Positions 49,858 to 59,121 of a DNA stretch of 64,000 nt are shown one piece after another. The notes under the pieces are model-generated. The model saw nothing but the letters and a program-made list of their open reading frames with translations, ran no database searches and was not told where the DNA came from. Position 1 is the first letter of the stretch. Each line of letters starts with the position of its first letter. Made by a program: the position numbers and the translations under genes. Source of the DNA: Campylobacter sp. MIT 99-7217 (GTDB taxonomy: Bacteria > Campylobacterota > Campylobacteria > Campylobacterales > Campylobacteraceae); the NCBI RefSeq assembly GCF_006864365.1, contig NZ_QHLJ01000001.1, positions 294,120-358,119 on the forward strand, written 5' to 3'.

Positions 49858-51747
49858 TTAGCCTATCAAAGAGCCATTTTGCACGAGTTCTTTAGGACTT
49901 ATCAACACAAGCTTATCCCCACTTTTTGCACTTAAAATCATACCATCGCTTTCATAGCCAAAAATTTTAGCTTTTTTAAGATTTGTCAGCACGCAAACTT
50001 GCGTGTTGATAAGATCTTGAGGTTTGTAAAATTTAGCTATGCCTGAGAGAACTTGCCTTTGTTCGCCATTTTCAAGCTCAAGATCAAAACGCAAAAGCTT
50101 TTCGCTACCCTTGATATTTTCGCAGTTTTTAACTAAGGCAACTTTGATTTCAATCTTAGCAAAATCATCGATTTTTATTTTTGGACTTTCTTGTTTTATT
50201 TCTTTTTCTATGCTTACAGCTTGTGCAAGTAAAGGTTTTTCGATCTTTATAAATAAAGGCTCACAACTTGTGGTTTCAAAATCATACAAATCATCATTAA
50301 GCACCAAATTTACATAGTTTGAGGTATTAAGCTCAAAATTTAAAGCCTTAGCTATTTTTTCGCAACTTTTTGGCAGAGTAGGGGAGAGCAAAATACAAAC
50401 CTTAGCTAAGATATTTGCACATAAGGCTACTAGGGCATTTGCCTTTTGTGTTTCTTGGTTTTTGATGAGATTCCAAGGTTCGTATTTGCTTATGCTTAAA
50501 TTTGCTAGGCTCAAGGCTTTGAAAAGCTCTTCTAGGTATTTGTTTATTTGTACTTGCTCTATGTGATTTATGGCGTTTTTAAGATATTCTTTGCAAAGTT
50601 CAAGTTCGCTTTGAAAAAAGGTGTGAATATCTTTGCAAGATATTTTGTTATCACTATATTTTGCACTCATGCCCACGATACGACTGAGTAAATTTCCAAG
50701 TTCGTTTGAAAGCTCTGAATTTATGCGGTTGATTAGGGCTTGTTCGTTAAAATCCCCGTCATTTCCAAAGGGAACTTCTCTTAATAAAAAATATCTAAAA
50801 GCTTCCATTCCATAAGCATCGACAACTTCTTTAGGCTTGATGACATTGCCCTTTGATTTACTCATTTTTTCGCCATCTTTTGTCCACCAGCCATGTGCTG
50901 CGATAAATTTAGGCAAGGGTAAATCAACACTCATCAAAAAAGCAGGCCAATAAATCGCATGAAATTTCAAAATATCTTTGCCCACTAAATGAATGTGTGC
51001 AGGCCAAAATTTCGCATTTTTTCCTGAATTTAAATAATCAAGAGAACTGACATAAATAAACAAAGCATCAAGCCAAACATAAATAACATGCTTATCATCT
51101 TGTAAATTTTGAGGAAGTTTTATCCCCCAATCAAAGCTTGTTCTTGTGATAGAAAGATCTTTAAGCCCGCTTTGAACGAAATTAATCAGCTCGTTTTTTT
51201 TGTTTTTAGGTAAGATCGGATCAGCTTCTTCATACCATTTTAGGATTTTTTCTTGATATTTTGAGAGTTTAAAAAAATAGCTTTCTTCCTTGACTAAATT
51301 TGTAGCCTTGCCACAATCAGGGCAAGTTTCATTGACATGAAGCTGAGTTTTGGTAAAAAAGCTTTCGCAAGAAATGCAGTAATGCCCCTCGTATTCTCCC
51401 TTGTAAATATCTTCATTTTCAAACATTTTTAAAAACATAGCCTTAACAAGATCAATATGCCTTTGATCTGTCGTTCTTGCGTAAATATCATAGCTTATTT
51501 CAAATTTGTCCCAAAGTTTTTTAAACTCAAGGCTGATTTTATCGGCGTATTCTTTGGGGCTTGAATTTCTTTGACTTGCGGCTTGTTCTATCTTTTGTCC
51601 ATGTTCATCAGTACCTGTTAAAAAAAGCGTTTCCTCGCCTTGCAAGCGGTAAAATCTTGCTAGAGTATCGGCAATTATCGTTGTATAAGCATGTCCTAAG
51701 TGTGGCACATCATTGACATAATAAATTGGCGTAGTTAAATATCTCAT
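49858..51747 (-). CDS. metG: methionyl-tRNA synthetase
   Basis: About 629 residues. HLGHAYT is the HIGH motif and KMSKSKG is the KMSKS motif. The zinc-binding CISC...CPDC connective domain is present. The C-terminal domain (about residue 530 on, KIDDFAKIEIKVALVKNCENI...GESDGM-type segment) is the EMAP/Trbp111 tRNA-binding domain. Three ATGs lie in a row (51753, 51750, 51747). AAGGA sits 8 bases before the third, which I take as the start. Confidence 0.96.
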   Translation of the reverse strand: MRYLTTPIYYVNDVPHLGHAYTTIIADTLARFYRLQGEETLFLTGTDEHGQKIEQAASQRNSSPKEYADKISLEFKKLWDKFEISYDIYARTTDQRHIDLVKAMFLKMFENEDIYKGEYEGHYCISCESFFTKTQLHVNETCPDCGKATNLVKEESYFFKLSKYQEKILKWYEEADPILPKNKKNELINFVQSGLKDLSITRTSFDWGIKLPQNLQDDKHVIYVWLDALFIYVSSLDYLNSGKNAKFWPAHIHLVGKDILKFHAIYWPAFLMSVDLPLPKFIAAHGWWTKDGEKMSKSKGNVIKPKEVVDAYGMEAFRYFLLREVPFGNDGDFNEQALINRINSELSNELGNLLSRIVGMSAKYSDNKISCKDIHTFFQSELELCKEYLKNAINHIEQVQINKYLEELFKALSLANLSISKYEPWNLIKNQETQKANALVALCANILAKVCILLSPTLPKSCEKIAKALNFELNTSNYVNLVLNDDLYDFETTSCEPLFIKIEKPLLAQAVSIEKEIKQESPKIKIDDFAKIEIKVALVKNCENIKGSEKLLRFDLELENGEQRQVLSGIAKFYKPQDLINTQVCVLTNLKKAKIFGYESDGMILSAKSGDKLVLISPKELVQNGSLIG

Positions 51748-51777
51748 CATCATTTCCTTAAGTTAAATTTAAAAAGC

Positions 51778-51975
51778 TTAAAAGTCAAAGCCACCTTCGT
51801 TTTTGCCCTTTGACATGCTATTATAAACTGCATCAACATAAGTTTTTCGCGTATCACACTCAAAAATCAGCTCGCAATTATAACATGAATTAAGATTTTT
51901 AGAGCTTTGGCAGGACATTAAAATTTCTTTTTGCTTGTCCATTTCTTGTTCGTATTGATCTTTTACTGCGCTCAT
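51778..51975 (-). CDS. small cysteine-containing conserved protein
   Basis: 65 residues with four cysteines in about 22 residues ([22 protein letters not shown]), spaced as a possible metal or iron-sulfur site. I do not know the family. It overlaps the fbp stop by 4 bases, so it is co-translated with fbp, and it lies upstream of metG. The position is the same as Cj0839c, by my memory of C. jejuni. This supports it as a real gene despite its size. Confidence 0.7.
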   Translation of the reverse strand: MSAVKDQYEQEMDKQKEILMSCQSSKNLNSCYNCELIFECDTRKTYVDAVYNSMSKGKNEGGFDF

Positions 51976-52811
51976 TGATCAGCCTTTAAAAGTTTTGAAA
52001 TTTCATAGTTTGAGCCAAAAAAACAAGGCGTTGTAGCATGAATTTCATCAAATTCAAGCTCAAGCAAGGATAAATTTTCGCCATTACTGCTTTTGCCTCC
52101 AGCTTTTTCAAAGATATAGGCAAAGGGAAAGACCTCAAAAAACGCTCTTAATTTACCCCTTGGTGCATCACTTGTCGCAGGGTAGCTAAAAAGTCCGCCA
52201 CCCTTGCATAAAATTTGGTGCAAATCGCTCACCATAGCACCTGAATACCTCAAACGATAGCCCTCATCAAAAAGGCTTTGAATGAAAGCCTTATGCTCTT
52301 TACTCCAGTTTTTTTGCGTGCCACCGGTGGAATTTAGCTTACCTTTATTTTCAAGCCTTAGCTCTTTGATAAACTCAAATTCATTTTGAGAATTTAACCT
52401 ATAAAGTCTTGGCAAATCCTCGCAAATAACAAGCTCAAGGCGAGGTCCATAAATGCTATAAACAGCAGCTTTTAAGGCTTTGGCGCTTGCTTTTTGCTCA
52501 TAAATGGCAAAAATGCTACCCACTGCAAAATTAACATCAACCAAAGAAGAGCCATCAAGCGGATCATAAGCAACGATAAATTTAGCATTAGCATTAAGCT
52601 CTAGGGCTTCTTCTTTTTCTTCACTTATCAAAGCCTTTAAGCTGGGACATTTGCTTAAAATTTCGGTGATGATTTGATCGCTTTTTACATCAAGCTTTAG
52701 CTGGGTGTCTCCTGTTTTATTTTGTCCGCTCAAATAGCTTGTATCTGGAAATTTAAGCTCTTTTGAAATTTGCAAAACGGCTTCTTTGATATGTTCTAAA
52801 AGCTGTGTCAT
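51972..52811 (-). CDS. fbp: fructose-1,6-bisphosphatase, class I
   Basis: 279 residues. The signature metal-binding segment [26 protein letters not shown] is intact. Class I features follow: [12 protein letters not shown], the KNWSKEH segment, [14 protein letters not shown] and [23 protein letters not shown]. It removes the 1-phosphate in gluconeogenesis, the direction used by Campylobacter, and works after the aldolase at 0.5 kb. It overlaps the small Cys protein gene by 4 bases. Confidence 0.96.
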   Translation of the reverse strand: MTQLLEHIKEAVLQISKELKFPDTSYLSGQNKTGDTQLKLDVKSDQIITEILSKCPSLKALISEEKEEALELNANAKFIVAYDPLDGSSLVDVNFAVGSIFAIYEQKASAKALKAAVYSIYGPRLELVICEDLPRLYRLNSQNEFEFIKELRLENKGKLNSTGGTQKNWSKEHKAFIQSLFDEGYRLRYSGAMVSDLHQILCKGGGLFSYPATSDAPRGKLRAFFEVFPFAYIFEKAGGKSSNGENLSLLELEFDEIHATTPCFFGSNYEISKLLKADQ

Positions 52812-52814
52812 TTT

Positions 52815-53300
52815 TTAATCCTTTATTTTTTTAGCATTTTTTAAAATATACTCGCAAATACCCTTTATATCATCTAAATGAAGCCAAAAAAGCCTTTCAT
52901 CATTTGGCTTTTCATAGCTTGCAATGGCTTGCGAAAAAGCAAAATAACTCTCATCAAGTTTTTTACAAAAAACACTTATACGCGGTAAATCAAGGCTCTT
53001 AAGCCCCTCAACTAAAAACAAATCAAACTCGCCAGCCATTTTAAAACACTGCTCTAAGCTTAGGCTTGAATGCGAGAAAAAAGTTGTTCGAGTAGGGCTT
53101 AGCACCATAGTATCAGCCCCACTTTGAAAAAATTTGAAGCTATCCTTACCCTGCGTGTCAAAACTTGCCTTATCGCTTGGATCATGCTTTAAGATAACAA
53201 CCTTAAGCCCCTCATCTATAAAATGCTTTGCAAGCTTTTCAATAAGGCTTGTTTTGCCTGAATTTGAAGGTCCGCTAAATGCCATTGCGAGTTTTTTCAT
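52815..53300 (-). CDS. mobB: molybdopterin-guanine dinucleotide biosynthesis protein MobB
   Basis: About 161 residues starting MKKLAMAFSGPSNSGKTSLIEKL at 53300. The 8-residue longer frame to 53324 precedes the conserved start. The P-loop GPSNSGKTS is followed by VVILKHDPSDKASFDTQGKDSFKFFQSGADTMV, the typical MobB His/Asp region, and FLVEGLKSLDLPRI. It helps attach GMP to the molybdenum cofactor, which Campylobacter needs for nitrate, formate and TMAO enzymes. It lies 3 bases before fbp. Confidence 0.93.
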   Translation of the reverse strand: MKKLAMAFSGPSNSGKTSLIEKLAKHFIDEGLKVVILKHDPSDKASFDTQGKDSFKFFQSGADTMVLSPTRTTFFSHSSLSLEQCFKMAGEFDLFLVEGLKSLDLPRISVFCKKLDESYFAFSQAIASYEKPNDERLFWLHLDDIKGICEYILKNAKKIKD

Positions 53301-53363
53301 CACTAACCTAGTAAATTTTTTCAAAATTATAGTATTTTAAAGCAAAAATAGAGTTTAAAAGCT

Positions 53364-53369
53364 TATAAT
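53364..53369 (+). promoter_or_regulatory. -10 box of the small lipoprotein gene
   Basis: TATAAT lies 26 bases before the ATG at 53396, in the divergent space next to mobB. Confidence 0.55.
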
Positions 53370-53395
53370 AATAAATAAAAAATGTGGAAAATAAT

Positions 53396-53890
53396 ATGAA
53401 AAAACGATCAATTTTTTTCTTATTTCTTATTTCTTATTTGTTTTGTGCTTGTTCAAATAAAAACCAAGAAGAAACGCTTAAAAATCTTAGACACCAAGCC
53501 TTATTTTATACCCAAAAAAATAAAATTCTAGAAAAGGATCTTAATGCTGTTTTAATCATGACTTATATAAACCCTGTTTTAGAAGAATACGAAAAAGATG
53601 AAATTTTTGTCTTAAGCCTTGCACCAAAGGAATTTGAAATTCATTCATTTGATATTTATATGGGTAGTGAAAAGGCAAAAATAGAGCCTATACAAGAAAA
53701 TAACGAACTTTTGAAATATTTTATCACAAATACTCATGCAAAGTATTTTAAGGCTAGCTTTTCGAATAAAGATCTTCAAACCTTGAAAACAAAGATTTGT
53801 ATCAATTCTCAGTGCTTTGAATTAAACTTTCAAAAATACTCGAAATCTTTATATTATCGTTCAGAAGATGTCGATACACAATATAATTAG
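53396..53890 (+). CDS. hypothetical lipoprotein
   Basis: About 164 residues from MKKRSIFFLFLISYLFCACSNK; the start at 53384 is less likely because it delays the signal peptide. The lipobox is FCAC. The mature domain shows beta segments (IMTYINPVLEEYEKDEIFVLSLAPKEFEI and FKASFSNKDLQTLKTKICINSQC), possibly an Ig-like fold with one disulfide. I recognise no family. Its 3' end overlaps the convergent slt gene by 89 bases, so both proteins are encoded by the same DNA there. Confidence 0.68.
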   Translation: MKKRSIFFLFLISYLFCACSNKNQEETLKNLRHQALFYTQKNKILEKDLNAVLIMTYINPVLEEYEKDEIFVLSLAPKEFEIHSFDIYMGSEKAKIEPIQENNELLKYFITNTHAKYFKASFSNKDLQTLKTKICINSQCFELNFQKYSKSLYYRSEDVDTQYN

Positions 53891-55409
53891 CCAAAACCTT
53901 TTTTGCGTAGTTCCTACTTTCTTGATAAGGCACAAGCTCCATAGATAAAAAAGGCTCAAATTTACCCGGTTTAAAAAAAGAACCCTTAAGCATTTTGTTT
54001 GTAAATCCTATACCTCCATTATAGGCATAGGCTATAAATACAGGATTTTTAAGTCTTGCCTCAAGATAGTCTAAATGATGATTAGCAAAAAAATACGCTG
54101 TTTTTGGCTCAAACATTTCATCAGGATCGAAATTTTCTATCTTTAGTTCCTTTTGGGCAATATGCGTAGCCACATAAGGCATAAATTGCATCATACCAAG
54201 AGCATAAGAAGTAGAAACAGCACTTGGGATAAATCTACTCTCCTGCCTTGCGATAGCCAAAATAAGAGCCTGTCTTGGAATGTTATAATCTTTTAGATAT
54301 TCAAAATAGGGCATAATAAAATAATTTTTTCTAAAATTATCCACCCTTTCAAGTATGTAAGCATATATAGGTAAGGTATCTTGGCTGTTAAATTCCCCAG
54401 CCATTTTTTCAAGCTCTTTTGTTCCAGCATTTTGAATCTTTTTAGCTAAACTTTGCCATAAAAAAGGATCTTTCATGTTAAAATCATTTTTTTTATCCTT
54501 AGCTTTTAGAATGGTAAATTCTTTGATTTCCACATTTTTAAGCTCCTTAGCATAGATACTATAAATGTTTAAAGAAGAGCTTTTGCTCAAAAGTTCTAGT
54601 TTTTTATCATCTTTTGAAATTTGATATACCCAAAATAAGGCATTATCTTTTTTACTTTGCATTTTAAAGCTTTCATAGGCTTTTTGGAAGAAATTTACAG
54701 CCTTTATTTCTTCATTTAAAGTAAGTGCATTTACACCTAGATGAAAGGCTGTTTCTTCACTCGTGTTTTGAGGATCAATAAGAAGAAAGGAGCTTCTTAG
54801 CTTAGGAAGATTTTGTTTGATGATAAGTTTTTGAGAAAAATTATTAAATGATTTTTGTTTTGCGAGTTCATTAACATAGTCCTTATTTAAGCTTATATCA
54901 GGAGTGTTGAAATGATTATATACCTTTACAAAATGAGTTGTATTGTTATTTTCGATCAAGAAATTTAGAGCATTTGTTTGATTAAAAGCTCTTAGAAGTA
55001 AACTTAAATCCCTATGGTTTTTTAAATTATAAGCTAGAGTATTTCTTGTTTGCTCACTTAGACTTGATATGAAAGCAAGGGAATTAAGGCGGTAAATTTG
55101 ACAGGTCGCGTTTGCATCTAAAATGGTGCTTTTGGTGTAATTGAAGCACTTGACATATTTTGGATCAACAAAAGCACGAGTAGGAACAAATTTTTCAAGT
55201 TCTTTTCTTAGTTTGCCAGCATAACGAAAGATATGAGGACGCAAAGTCTTTGCTTCTTGCTTTGAAATTTTATTTTCTTCAAAAAGTCTATAAATATAAT
55301 AATCCTTCGCTAAAGAATTTTCTTTCGTTTTAAGTGTTTTTAAATCATAAGGACTTTGAGCAAAAAGACTAATAAAAGCAAAAGCAAGGCTTAAAATAAT
55401 CCTCTTCAT
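53802..55409 (-). CDS. slt: soluble lytic murein transglycosylase
   Basis: About 535 residues from MKRIILSLAFAFISLFAQSP (signal peptide) at 55409. The frame to 55475 continues into yggT and is rejected. A helical superhelix makes up most of the protein. The C-terminal SLT domain has AIARQESRFIPSAVSTSYALGMMQFMP, with the catalytic Glu in QES and the following motif II. It then has AYNGGIGFTNKM and ESRNYAKKVLANYIVYR. It cleaves peptidoglycan with anhydro-muropeptide formation. It follows yggT by one base. Confidence 0.93.
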   Translation of the reverse strand: MKRIILSLAFAFISLFAQSPYDLKTLKTKENSLAKDYYIYRLFEENKISKQEAKTLRPHIFRYAGKLRKELEKFVPTRAFVDPKYVKCFNYTKSTILDANATCQIYRLNSLAFISSLSEQTRNTLAYNLKNHRDLSLLLRAFNQTNALNFLIENNNTTHFVKVYNHFNTPDISLNKDYVNELAKQKSFNNFSQKLIIKQNLPKLRSSFLLIDPQNTSEETAFHLGVNALTLNEEIKAVNFFQKAYESFKMQSKKDNALFWVYQISKDDKKLELLSKSSSLNIYSIYAKELKNVEIKEFTILKAKDKKNDFNMKDPFLWQSLAKKIQNAGTKELEKMAGEFNSQDTLPIYAYILERVDNFRKNYFIMPYFEYLKDYNIPRQALILAIARQESRFIPSAVSTSYALGMMQFMPYVATHIAQKELKIENFDPDEMFEPKTAYFFANHHLDYLEARLKNPVFIAYAYNGGIGFTNKMLKGSFFKPGKFEPFLSMELVPYQESRNYAKKVLANYIVYRHLLNDNIKISSIFESLIQSTEN

Positions 55410-55410
55410 C

Positions 55411-55695
55411 TTAAATTCCTTGTGATAATCTTCCAAGCAAAATGCTGATAAATTGCAAGATGATGATAATAACAAGCGGAGCTAAGTCAATGCTACCTAT
55501 ACGAGTAGGTATAAAACTAACAAGTCTATAAGCAGGTGCTGCAAGCTTATAAAGAATTTGCACTATGGGATTGTAAGGATCAGGACTCACCCAAGAAATG
55601 AGCGCTGCGATAATGATAACCCACATATAAGCATTGATAAGAATCTGTATAACGCTAATGATAGAAGCAAGTAAAGATAAGCCCAAAAATTCCAT
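55411..55695 (-). CDS. YggT-family membrane protein
   Basis: 94 residues: a hydrophobic N-terminus, then YMWVIIIAALISWVSPDPYNPIVQILYKLAAPAYRLVSFIPTRIGSIDLAPLVIIIILQF. This is the signature S-W-x-x-P-x-x-N-P and P-x-x-R-x-x-P of YggT proteins. There are two to three membrane helices. YggT proteins are linked to osmotic stress and, in other bacteria, to cell division sites. The molecular role is not known. It lies between gltX and slt with almost no spacing. Confidence 0.9.
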   Translation of the reverse strand: MEFLGLSLLASIISVIQILINAYMWVIIIAALISWVSPDPYNPIVQILYKLAAPAYRLVSFIPTRIGSIDLAPLVIIIILQFISILLGRLSQGI

Positions 55696-55697
55696 TT

Positions 55698-57014
55698 TTA
55701 CTCCCTAAATTTCAAAAATTTTTTCAAAAAGCCATAAAGTTCAGCAAGCTCAGGACCATGAACGCTGCCTGTTAAAACGAGCCTTAAAGGCATAAAAAAG
55801 CTTTTGCCTTTTAAATTTGTAGCCTTCATCAGGCTCGTTTTAAACTCCTCATAAGTTTCAGGCAGGTTTAAATCTTTCAAAGCCTTTAAGATAAGCTCGC
55901 ATTCAGCACTAAATTCACCAAAATCTTTCTTACCAAAAATCAAAGCAAATTTAGCTCTTAGCTCCTTAATGGTGCTTGCTTCTTGAGTATAAAATTTAGC
56001 CAAATTTGCAAAGTCTTTTTTCAAAGTCTCATTAAGCTTAAAATCCTTAAAACCCAAAGCCTCGCACAAGGCTTCATCACTCATGAGCTTGATATGCTCT
56101 CTATTGAGCTGTAAAAGCTTTTTAAGGTCAAATCTAGCCGGTGCTTTAGACACTTTTTTAATATCAAAAAACTCAAAGCTTTCTTCAAGGGTAAAAAGCT
56201 CCCTAGGCGTTTTATTTCCAAGCATGATGAGATAATTTGCAATAGATTCAGGCAAAATTCCCTCATCTAAAAGCCATTTTACGCTAGAGTGTGCCTCTCT
56301 TTTGCTCATCTTCACACCCTCTTCATTTAAAATGATAGGCAAATGTGCATAAGACATTTTTTTATCGTAGTTTAAGCTTGCTCTGATATGCTCTTGCTTA
56401 GGCGTATTTGAAACATGATCTTCGCCTCTTATAATGCAAGTAACGCCCTCAAGCATATCATCAACCGCACAGGCAAAATTATAAGTTGGCGTTTTATCCG
56501 CACGCATGATCACAAAGCTATCCACAGCCTCAGGCTCAAATTTAAGCTTGCCTTTTATAAGATCTTCAAATTCCATTGTTTTGCTTGGTTTTTTAAGGCG
56601 GATCACAAAGGGCTTTTCATTCATCAAAACTTCGCTATCTGTCAAATTCTCACAAGTTCCATCGTATCTGTAAGCTTTTTTTGCAAGCTTTGCGGCTTCT
56701 TTTTTGGCTTCAAGTTCTTCGCTCGTGCAAAAACAAGCAAAAGCTTTTTTCTTGCTTACAAGCTTTAAAGCCATTTGGCGGTGGAATTTGAGGTTTTGGC
56801 TTTGCACATAAAAATGTTGCCACGAAATACCAAAAAGCTTTAAAATTTCTTTGATTTCTTCTTCTTTTCCTGCGATATTGCGAGCAGTATCGGTATCCTC
56901 GATACGCAAAATAAAATCCACGCCTTTTTGTTTCGCACAAATATAGTTAAAAATCGCCGCTCTTAAGTTACCTATATGCATATCGCCTGTTGGCGAGGGT
57001 GCAAAACGATACAT
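55698..57014 (-). CDS. gltX: glutamyl-tRNA synthetase
   Basis: 438 residues. The HIGH motif reads [12 protein letters not shown], and VKMSKREAH is the KMSKS motif. [12 protein letters not shown] and the [12 protein letters not shown] region fit GltX. It is shorter than the E. coli enzyme (471). Campylobacters have two GltX paralogues, one of which charges tRNA-Gln for later amidation by GatCAB. I cannot decide which this is. It is the first gene of the gltX-yggT-slt operon. Confidence 0.95.
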   Translation of the reverse strand: MYRFAPSPTGDMHIGNLRAAIFNYICAKQKGVDFILRIEDTDTARNIAGKEEEIKEILKLFGISWQHFYVQSQNLKFHRQMALKLVSKKKAFACFCTSEELEAKKEAAKLAKKAYRYDGTCENLTDSEVLMNEKPFVIRLKKPSKTMEFEDLIKGKLKFEPEAVDSFVIMRADKTPTYNFACAVDDMLEGVTCIIRGEDHVSNTPKQEHIRASLNYDKKMSYAHLPIILNEEGVKMSKREAHSSVKWLLDEGILPESIANYLIMLGNKTPRELFTLEESFEFFDIKKVSKAPARFDLKKLLQLNREHIKLMSDEALCEALGFKDFKLNETLKKDFANLAKFYTQEASTIKELRAKFALIFGKKDFGEFSAECELILKALKDLNLPETYEEFKTSLMKATNLKGKSFFMPLRLVLTGSVHGPELAELYGFLKKFLKFRE

Positions 57015-57097
57015 TGACTTCCTTAAATTTGGGGTTTTAAAAGCAAGATTATAACTTAAAAAAATTAATGTTTTAGAATTTGTTTAACAAAAAAGGC

Positions 57098-57103
57098 TAA
57101 AAT
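57098..57103 (+). promoter_or_regulatory. -10 box directly before the metallophosphoesterase gene (leaderless start?)
   Basis: GCTAAAAT ends 7 bases before the ATG at 57111, the same arrangement as before the S4-domain gene at 28942. No ribosome site is visible. Confidence 0.5.
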
Positions 57104-57110
57104 CTCGCTT

Positions 57111-58310
57111 ATGTTGTTTTTAGTTTTTTCCATAATTTTTACCTTGATTTTCGCCCTTGCAAATGTCTATATTTACAAGCGTTTGTTTATGAAAATCCCT
57201 TTTTTGCACACACATAAAAAATGGGTTTTTGCCGTGGTTTTGATCATTTTTATCATGCAGGCTTGTTTTTTGCCTTTTCGTGCAGAAGATCGCTTTGCAA
57301 GTAGCCTTTATGTAGCACTTTCTCATAGCTTTGCTTTTACTTATTTTTTCTTTTTTGTAACGCTTTTTAAGGATATTTTGGCTTTTTTCATCAGGCTTTG
57401 GGCAAAAAATGCCAAGGGTGTGAAATTTGATGAAAAACGCCGTGCGAGCATTAAATTTCTTTTTAATCTAAGTTTGATCATCTTTGGTTTGGGGCTAATT
57501 TTAAGGGGCTGGGGTAATGCAAATTTTATCCCAAATGTAAGAAAAATAGAGCTTAAAATCAAAAATTTAAAACAAAATCTTCGTATAGCCATGATCAGCG
57601 ATGTGCATTTGGGTAAAAATTTACACGAGGGCTTTTTAGCAAAACTTGTTGATAAGATAAATGCTTTAGAGCCTGATTTAGTCGTTATTGTTGGGGATTT
57701 CATCGATACAAAGCCCCAAGATGTCGCACCTTATATTTCTAAAATTAACGAGCTAAAAAGCAAATTTGGCACTTTTTATTCTTTGGGAAATCATGAGTAT
57801 TACAGAGGTTTAGATGAAATTTTAAAGCTCTTAAAAGAAAAGACAAATTTAAAAATTCTCATCAATGAAAGCGTGGATATAGGGGTTTTAAATATCGCTG
57901 GGCTTGCTGATCTTGCTGGGCTTCGCTTTGAAAATTTAAACGATGAAAAAAATGGAGTAGGGCTTAGTGGGCTTGGCTTAAATGGAGAGCTAAACTTTAT
58001 CCCAGATATAGAAAAAGCTACGGCAAATTTAAGCGAGGACAAACCTAGCATTTTGCTTTCTCACCAGCCAAAAAGCGTAAATTTATACGATGTAAGCAAA
58101 TTTGATCTTGTTTTAAGCGGCCATACGCACGCAGGACAAGTTTTTCCTTTTGGAATTTTGGTATATTTACAACAGGGCTTTTTGCATGGGCTTTATACTT
58201 TGAGTGAGAAAACTAAGCTTTATGTGAGTAGTGGGGCTGGTTTTTGGGGTCCTGCGATAAGATTTTTAGCTCCAAGTGAGATTGCTTTGCTTGAGCTTCA
58301 AGGTGAATAA
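57111..58310 (+). CDS. membrane-associated metallophosphoesterase (YaeI-like)
   Basis: 399 residues. Four hydrophobic segments occupy the first 145 residues. The calcineurin-type domain follows with all metal motifs: MISDVHLGKNL, VIVGDFIDTKP, SLGNHEYYRG, LLSHQPKSV and LSGHTHAGQVFP. YaeI-type members act on phospholipid or lipid A precursors and similar phosphoesters at the membrane. Here the next gene makes phosphatidylethanolamine, which fits a lipid role but does not prove it. An internal ATG cannot be excluded, as there is no ribosome site at 57111. Confidence 0.88.
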   Translation: MLFLVFSIIFTLIFALANVYIYKRLFMKIPFLHTHKKWVFAVVLIIFIMQACFLPFRAEDRFASSLYVALSHSFAFTYFFFFVTLFKDILAFFIRLWAKNAKGVKFDEKRRASIKFLFNLSLIIFGLGLILRGWGNANFIPNVRKIELKIKNLKQNLRIAMISDVHLGKNLHEGFLAKLVDKINALEPDLVVIVGDFIDTKPQDVAPYISKINELKSKFGTFYSLGNHEYYRGLDEILKLLKEKTNLKILINESVDIGVLNIAGLADLAGLRFENLNDEKNGVGLSGLGLNGELNFIPDIEKATANLSEDKPSILLSHQPKSVNLYDVSKFDLVLSGHTHAGQVFPFGILVYLQQGFLHGLYTLSEKTKLYVSSGAGFWGPAIRFLAPSEIALLELQGE

Positions 58311-58321
58311 AAGGAGTAAAA

Positions 58322-59119
58322 ATGGCGTTTTCAAATTTAGTTTCAAGAATTTTTGGTTCAGTAGCAAGTGTGAGTTTTCCAAGTTCTTTGCAAGCAAAGA
58401 TCAATGAAGCTTATGTGAGGCATTTTAGGATAGATTTAGATGAATTTGATGAGGCAAAAAACTACATAAGTTTAAATGCTCTTTTTACAAGAAAACTTTT
58501 AAAACCAAGGAAGCTTGATGAGGGTTTTATCAGCCCAAGTGATGGTAAAATTTTACAATGTGGCATAAGCAAAAGCCTTGAAAATGAGCATTTTGCCTTG
58601 GCGATCAAGGGTTTTACTTATAGTATTAATGAGCTTTTGAGTACAGCTTTAGATGAGGGTAAAAGGGAATTTGGATATATCAATATCTATCTTTCCCCAA
58701 AAGATTATCACCGCTATCATGCACCTTGTGATATAGAAATTTTAAGCGTGCATTATGTAAGTGGTGCTCTTTTTAGTGTCGATGAAAAACATTTACTTAA
58801 AATAGCCAATCTTTACACTAGAAATGAAAGATTTATCCTTAAATGTAAGCACAATCAAAAGATCTTTTTTCTTGTTTTTGTGGGTGCTTTAAATGTTGGT
58901 AAGATGAATTTTCATTTTGATGAGAGCTTGAAATTTAAAGCAAAATCTGGAACAAATTTTAGCAAAAACTATGAAAATTTACACATTAAAAAGGGCGAAG
59001 AACTCGGGTATTTTGAGCTTGGATCGACCATTGTTGTGATTTTTGATAAAAAAGACTTGAAACTAAGGGTAAGTTCACAAGATATAGTAAAATATGGTCA
59101 GTGCATAGCGGAGTTATGA
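58322..59119 (+). CDS. psd: phosphatidylserine decarboxylase
   Basis: 265 residues. The conserved core is present: FTRKLLKPR, SPSDGKILQCG, YLSPKDYHRYHAPCD and FVGALNVGKMNF. LGSTIVVIF is near the end, where the proenzyme is expected to cleave between Gly and Ser to make the pyruvoyl group (LGST type). It makes phosphatidylethanolamine from phosphatidylserine at the inner membrane. A GGAG ribosome site precedes the ATG, 11 bases after the phosphoesterase gene. Its end faces the BioG-like gene. Confidence 0.94.
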   Translation: MAFSNLVSRIFGSVASVSFPSSLQAKINEAYVRHFRIDLDEFDEAKNYISLNALFTRKLLKPRKLDEGFISPSDGKILQCGISKSLENEHFALAIKGFTYSINELLSTALDEGKREFGYINIYLSPKDYHRYHAPCDIEILSVHYVSGALFSVDEKHLLKIANLYTRNERFILKCKHNQKIFFLVFVGALNVGKMNFHFDESLKFKAKSGTNFSKNYENLHIKKGEELGYFELGSTIVVIFDKKDLKLRVSSQDIVKYGQCIAEL

Positions 59120-59121
59120 AA

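Noticed and set aside
55410..55475. Longer slt start at 55475
   Set aside because: The added residues come from yggT coding DNA and would bury the signal peptide that starts at 55409.
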